A stretch of DNA of 64,000 bases from JADLHS01 sp964561105 (GTDB lineage Bacteria > Verrucomicrobiota > Verrucomicrobiia > Limisphaerales > JADLHS01): the NCBI GenBank assembly GCA_964561105.1, contig CAZLOH010000009.1, positions 48,421-112,420 of the forward strand. The letters run 5' to 3'. The notes below the pieces were generated by a model that was not told where the DNA came from, did no database searches, and was given only the letters and a program-made list of their open reading frames with translations. Below are positions 61,131 to 64,000 of this stretch, one piece after another. Every line of letters starts with the position of its first letter. Within the stretch, counting starts at the first letter, position 1. The position numbers were made by a program, and so were the translations under genes.

Positions 61131-62114
61131 ATGAAAGCACCAAAACTGCGGAAGGCACTCAAGTGGCTGGGCGGGCTGGCCGTCGGCTGCCTGTTGTTAC
61201 TGGCCGTGGGAAAAGTTTACCTGGACGCCGTCTATTTCCGCGGCTACGACGCCTCGGCGCCATTGAAACTGAAGATCACGGAAACAAAACCGACGCCGGA
61301 TTATCTGTGGACGAAATTTTACTACGCCGGTTTTCGCGACGACCGCGTGCCGGCTGTCCTCACGCTCCCGGTCGGAAAGCCAGGGCCGTTTCCGTGCGTG
61401 ATTTTTGTTCATGGCATCGGCGACAACAAGGATTCCATGCGCCGACACGGTCTCGATGAGCCATTCATCAAGGCCGGATTCGCATTTGCCTGCTTCGATC
61501 AGTTGATGCGCGGCGAGCGGAAGCTCAAGGACGAATCCAAATGGGCGCAGGCCGAGGCCTTCCGCGTGCGCGCGGCCTACACGGTTGGGGACATTCGGCG
61601 GCTGCTTGATTATCTGGTCACCCGGCCTGACATCGCCACGAACCGGATTTACCTGTGCGGCGCCAGCTACGGGGCCATCACCGGCAGCACCGCCGCCGCC
61701 TTTGACGAGCGCATTCGCGCCGTGGACCTGATCTACGGCGGCGGCAACCTCTGGCGGTTGCTTTCAGCCGAGGCCGCCGACGAACTGGGGCGTTGGAGGT
61801 TGCCGGCCTATCTGGCGGGTTGGTACTTTGGCAGCGTGTTTGATCCGGTCAACTACATCGGTCGGATTTCTCCGCGCCCGCTGCTGCTGCAAAACGGCCG
61901 GGCAGACACCGTGGTGGCACCGTCCGCCGCCAAGGCGCTCCAGGCGGCCGCCAGGGCGCCAAAGCAAATTATTTGGTACGACGGCAATCATCCCGGATTG
62001 AACGGGAATCGCGATCCGGACATTGTCTTGCACGTGTTGACAGACGCACTCGCGTTCCTGCAGGGCGAGGATGCAAAGATTCGATCGGGAACCTTGACCG
62101 CCCACCGACAATGA
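61131..62114 (+). CDS. Alpha/beta hydrolase, membrane-anchored
   Basis: A 327-residue protein; the ATG at 61131 places an anchor helix (LGGLAVGCLLLLAVG) near residues 13-27. The hydrolase domain has the oxyanion region IFVHGIGDNKDSM, the nucleophile elbow CGASYGAI (Ser179), an acid in RADTVVAP and a catalytic His in DGNHPGLNGN. It fits the dienelactone-hydrolase/acetyl-esterase-like group acting outside the cytoplasm. An earlier in-frame start at 61101 adds only basic residues. The next gene starts at 62111, overlapping the stop as ATGA, so the two products are probably made together. Confidence 0.88.
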   Translation: MKAPKLRKALKWLGGLAVGCLLLLAVGKVYLDAVYFRGYDASAPLKLKITETKPTPDYLWTKFYYAGFRDDRVPAVLTLPVGKPGPFPCVIFVHGIGDNKDSMRRHGLDEPFIKAGFAFACFDQLMRGERKLKDESKWAQAEAFRVRAAYTVGDIRRLLDYLVTRPDIATNRIYLCGASYGAITGSTAAAFDERIRAVDLIYGGGNLWRLLSAEAADELGRWRLPAYLAGWYFGSVFDPVNYIGRISPRPLLLQNGRADTVVAPSAAKALQAAARAPKQIIWYDGNHPGLNGNRDPDIVLHVLTDALAFLQGEDAKIRSGTLTAHRQ

Positions 62115-63895
62115 ACTTGAACTCTGAAAACTTCATCCGGCGACTGGCGAAGCGTGTGACGTTGAAGCCGGTGGGCCTGGTCCGCTTGCTCGCGGCCTCC
62201 GCCCTGGTGTTCGGTGGCTCGCGGGCGTTGGCCGCGAGCCAGCCGCTGCCGGTCAGCGTCTATTGCACCGCCGGCGATGTGCAGCAGCAGTTGGCAACGC
62301 CCGAGGCGCGAGAGAAAGTGCTGCGCCTGCTCGAACCGCTGAAAGTCACCCGGTTGTTTCTCGAAGGCCGGCGCGGCGACGAATATGTATCGCCCGCGAA
62401 GCTGCGCGAGGTTCGCGACTTCTTCGAGCGCCAGGGGATTGCAGGTAGCGGCGGGATCGCCACGGTGCCGGGATCGCAATTCGGTGTTCGTCAGACCGGC
62501 GGTCTGGACTGGCTGAATTGGGAAAGTCCGGAAACTCGCGCCGGCGTGGCGGACTTTTTCACCGAGAATGCGCCGGTGTTTGACGAAATCATCGTGGACG
62601 ATTTCTTTTGCACCGGCGACGTCTCGCCGGCATCCGAGCAGGCCAAAGGCGGCCGGTCGTGGGGCCAATACCGCTGCGACCTGTTGGTTTCCCTGATTGA
62701 TCCCATGATCGTGAAGCCGACGCGTGCCGCCAGCCACCACACGAAACTCATCATCAAATTTCCCCAATGGTACGACCGCTTTCACCGGTTTGGCTACGAT
62801 CCGGCGCGCATGTCCAAACCGTTTGCGGAAGTCTGGGTCGGCACCGAAGTTCGCGATCCACTGACCCGGCGCATGGGTTTCGTGCAACCGACGGAAGGCT
62901 ATATGAATTTCCGTTGGCTCACCGCCGTGGCCGGGAAGAAGGTGCGCGGCGCGTGGTTTGATCACATCGAGTGCAGCGCGCAGAACTTTGTGGATCAGGC
63001 TTACCAAAGCGTCCTGGCGGGTGCGCGGGAGCTGACGCTCTTTCACCTGGGCGATCTGGTCGCGCCGCATCCGGGTGACGCGTTGCTGGCGGAGCGGATG
63101 CCCGAATTGCAAAAACTGGCCGCCGATGTTCGCGGAGTAAGCCGGCGTGGCATCGCCTTCTACAAACCGCCCGGGAGCGAAAGCAGCGAGAACATGTATC
63201 TGGCCGATTACCTCGGCATGATCGGCCTGCCGATACTGCCGGTGGCGGAATATCCGAACGAGGCCAAGGTTGCCTTCCTGCCGGTGCAGGCCGCGGCGGA
63301 CACAAAACTGCTCGAAAAGATGGAGCGCCACTTGAAGGGCGGCGCCACGCTGGTGGTGACGCCCGCGTTGCTGCGAGCGCTGGGGGCGAAATCATTCACC
63401 CTTGCGGGGGCTGAGATTTTGCCGGGCGTTGGGGCAACGACTGCCAGCGATTTTCAAATTGGCGATAATTCCGTCGTTGCGGATCGGCCGGTGGAGCTGG
63501 ACGGCGGATTGAAGCCCGCCGGGTGTGTGGTGCCAGTGACGGTGCGAATTGCAGGCCAGGAAGTGCCGTTTCTCACCCATCACGCCGTGGGCCGGGGGCA
63601 GGTTTTCGTTCTAAATGTGCGGACCTTCTCGGAGGAGGATTTTGGCAAGCAGGGTGAATGGTTGCTCGCGCCAAGCCAACTGGGACTCTCGACCCTTCCT
63701 CAACCGCTGGCGGACAAAATTCGCGACTCTTTGCTTATGCCGCTCGGGGTAGGTTTCCGCGCGCCTTCGGGCGTGAGTCTGGTTTTGTTGGGCAAGAAAG
63801 CGTGCGTTTACAGTTTCCGCGATGAGGCTGTCCAGGTTCAGTTTGGCGCTGATTCCGTGAACCTGCCGGCCCACGGTCTGGTCTGGTTGAAGTAA
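62111..63895 (+). CDS. Exported glycosidase-like protein of unknown function
   Basis: A 594-residue exported protein: signal region with two hydrophobic runs (LVRLLAASALVFGGSRALAA). The N-terminal half looks like a TIM barrel (VTRLFLEGRRGDEYVSP, EIIVDDFFCTGDVSP with adjacent acidic residues, GAWFDHIECS). The second half resembles the class I-amidotransferase-like and beta domains found after the barrel in GH42-type and similar enzymes (GIAFYKPPGSESSENMYLAD, HHAVGRGQVFVLNV). Acid residues Asp/Asp and Asp/Glu in these motifs are candidate catalysts, but no family can be named with confidence. Coupled to the upstream hydrolase gene through an ATGA overlap. The final 105 bp of the window show no further gene. 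Confidence 0.75.
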   Translation: MNLNSENFIRRLAKRVTLKPVGLVRLLAASALVFGGSRALAASQPLPVSVYCTAGDVQQQLATPEAREKVLRLLEPLKVTRLFLEGRRGDEYVSPAKLREVRDFFERQGIAGSGGIATVPGSQFGVRQTGGLDWLNWESPETRAGVADFFTENAPVFDEIIVDDFFCTGDVSPASEQAKGGRSWGQYRCDLLVSLIDPMIVKPTRAASHHTKLIIKFPQWYDRFHRFGYDPARMSKPFAEVWVGTEVRDPLTRRMGFVQPTEGYMNFRWLTAVAGKKVRGAWFDHIECSAQNFVDQAYQSVLAGARELTLFHLGDLVAPHPGDALLAERMPELQKLAADVRGVSRRGIAFYKPPGSESSENMYLADYLGMIGLPILPVAEYPNEAKVAFLPVQAAADTKLLEKMERHLKGGATLVVTPALLRALGAKSFTLAGAEILPGVGATTASDFQIGDNSVVADRPVELDGGLKPAGCVVPVTVRIAGQEVPFLTHHAVGRGQVFVLNVRTFSEEDFGKQGEWLLAPSQLGLSTLPQPLADKIRDSLLMPLGVGFRAPSGVSLVLLGKKACVYSFRDEAVQVQFGADSVNLPAHGLVWLK

Positions 63896-64000
63896 TTCTT
63901 CGCCGTAGGACTGGCGTCGCGCCGGTCTCTAACTTCAAAATGTCCTGAGGCTCTTTCAAAACATGCGTTGCCGGTGTGACAGTGGGCGTTGGCGGCGGGG

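Noticed and set aside
61988..63331. 447-codon minus-strand frame opposite the last gene
   Set aside because: Amino-acid make-up is that of a complement frame and the plus-strand protein has a signal peptide and domain-like order.
1..64000. Search for tRNA, rRNA, CRISPR arrays, prophage or integron features
   Set aside because: No cloverleaf-like sequence, direct-repeat/spacer array, integrase, phage structural gene or attC-like site was seen; only palindromic repeats and one DUF4338 remnant suggest mobility.

Overview
The window looks like a GC-rich chromosome segment (about 60% GC by eye) from a Verrucomicrobiota bacterium, most likely a Limisphaerales/Pedosphaera-type (former subdivision 3) lineage. 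The strongest markers are a PSCyt1/DUF1549/DUF1553 cytochrome-type protein beside a Tat-exported DUF1501 protein, large secreted proteins built from tandem Ig-like units, a secreted subtilase with P-domain and DUF11-like parts, and several small conserved proteins of the type seen in this phylum. LpxI, an OprP-like porin and many lipoproteins indicate a Gram-negative envelope. I see no rRNA, tRNA, CRISPR array, intact insertion sequence or prophage.

Layout. 1-4441 (minus): a partial C45 autoproteolytic hydrolase, 6-phosphogluconate dehydrogenase, a conserved unknown and LpxI. 4634-9575 (plus): three overlapping signalling genes (PAS histidine kinase, Rcp1-like receiver, hybrid kinase). 9803-13820 (minus): a LysM secreted protein and a DUF3142 protein. 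14326-14568: an isolated ECF sigma region-2 fragment. 14920-20242 (minus): an envelope block of lipoprotein hydrolase, K+ channel, porin, small lipoprotein and SpoIIAA-like protein. 20469: BASS-family transporter. 21385-24717 (minus): APS kinase, membrane-anchored sulfotransferase and class III aminotransferase. 25124-33883 (plus): two giant exported proteins. 33983-39388 (minus): PSD1 cytochrome protein, a small low-GC lipoprotein and DUF1501 protein. 39558-41130: two membrane proteins. 41648-44240 (plus): RRM protein with a terminator, then a deoxyribosyltransferase-like protein overlapping an M20 peptidase. 44617-48754: LTA-synthase-like transferase, a small gene behind a good sigma-54 promoter, an exported protein and a type 4 uracil-DNA glycosylase. 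49420-55914: small membrane protein, VIT/VWA protein, ComEC, Rex and a small unknown. 56044-57040: a decayed DUF4338 (DruA-like) gene and a PgsA-type synthase. 57061-63895: formylglycine-generating enzyme, a Gly/Tyr/Trp-rich lipoprotein, and an overlapping hydrolase/glycosidase-like pair.

Functional themes. Envelope and secretion genes dominate. Two units have clear biochemical logic: APS kinase makes the PAPS that the adjacent sulfotransferase would use, and the three signalling genes form a plausible multi-step phosphorelay. Many gene pairs overlap by ATGA or GTGA, which also fixes several start codons.

Most unusual DNA-level structures: a 155-bp intergenic element made of five perfect hairpins between 11-bp inverted ends (44357-44511); a ~123-bp two-hairpin repeat present three times, always in the same orientation and downstream of genes; an array of eight units of exactly 318 bp inside the large Ig-like protein; and a small lipoprotein gene sealed inside the PSD1/DUF1501 operon. 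I found no single clearly new multi-gene system; the sulfation cluster, the palindromic elements and the PSD1-lipoprotein-DUF1501 trio are the best leads.
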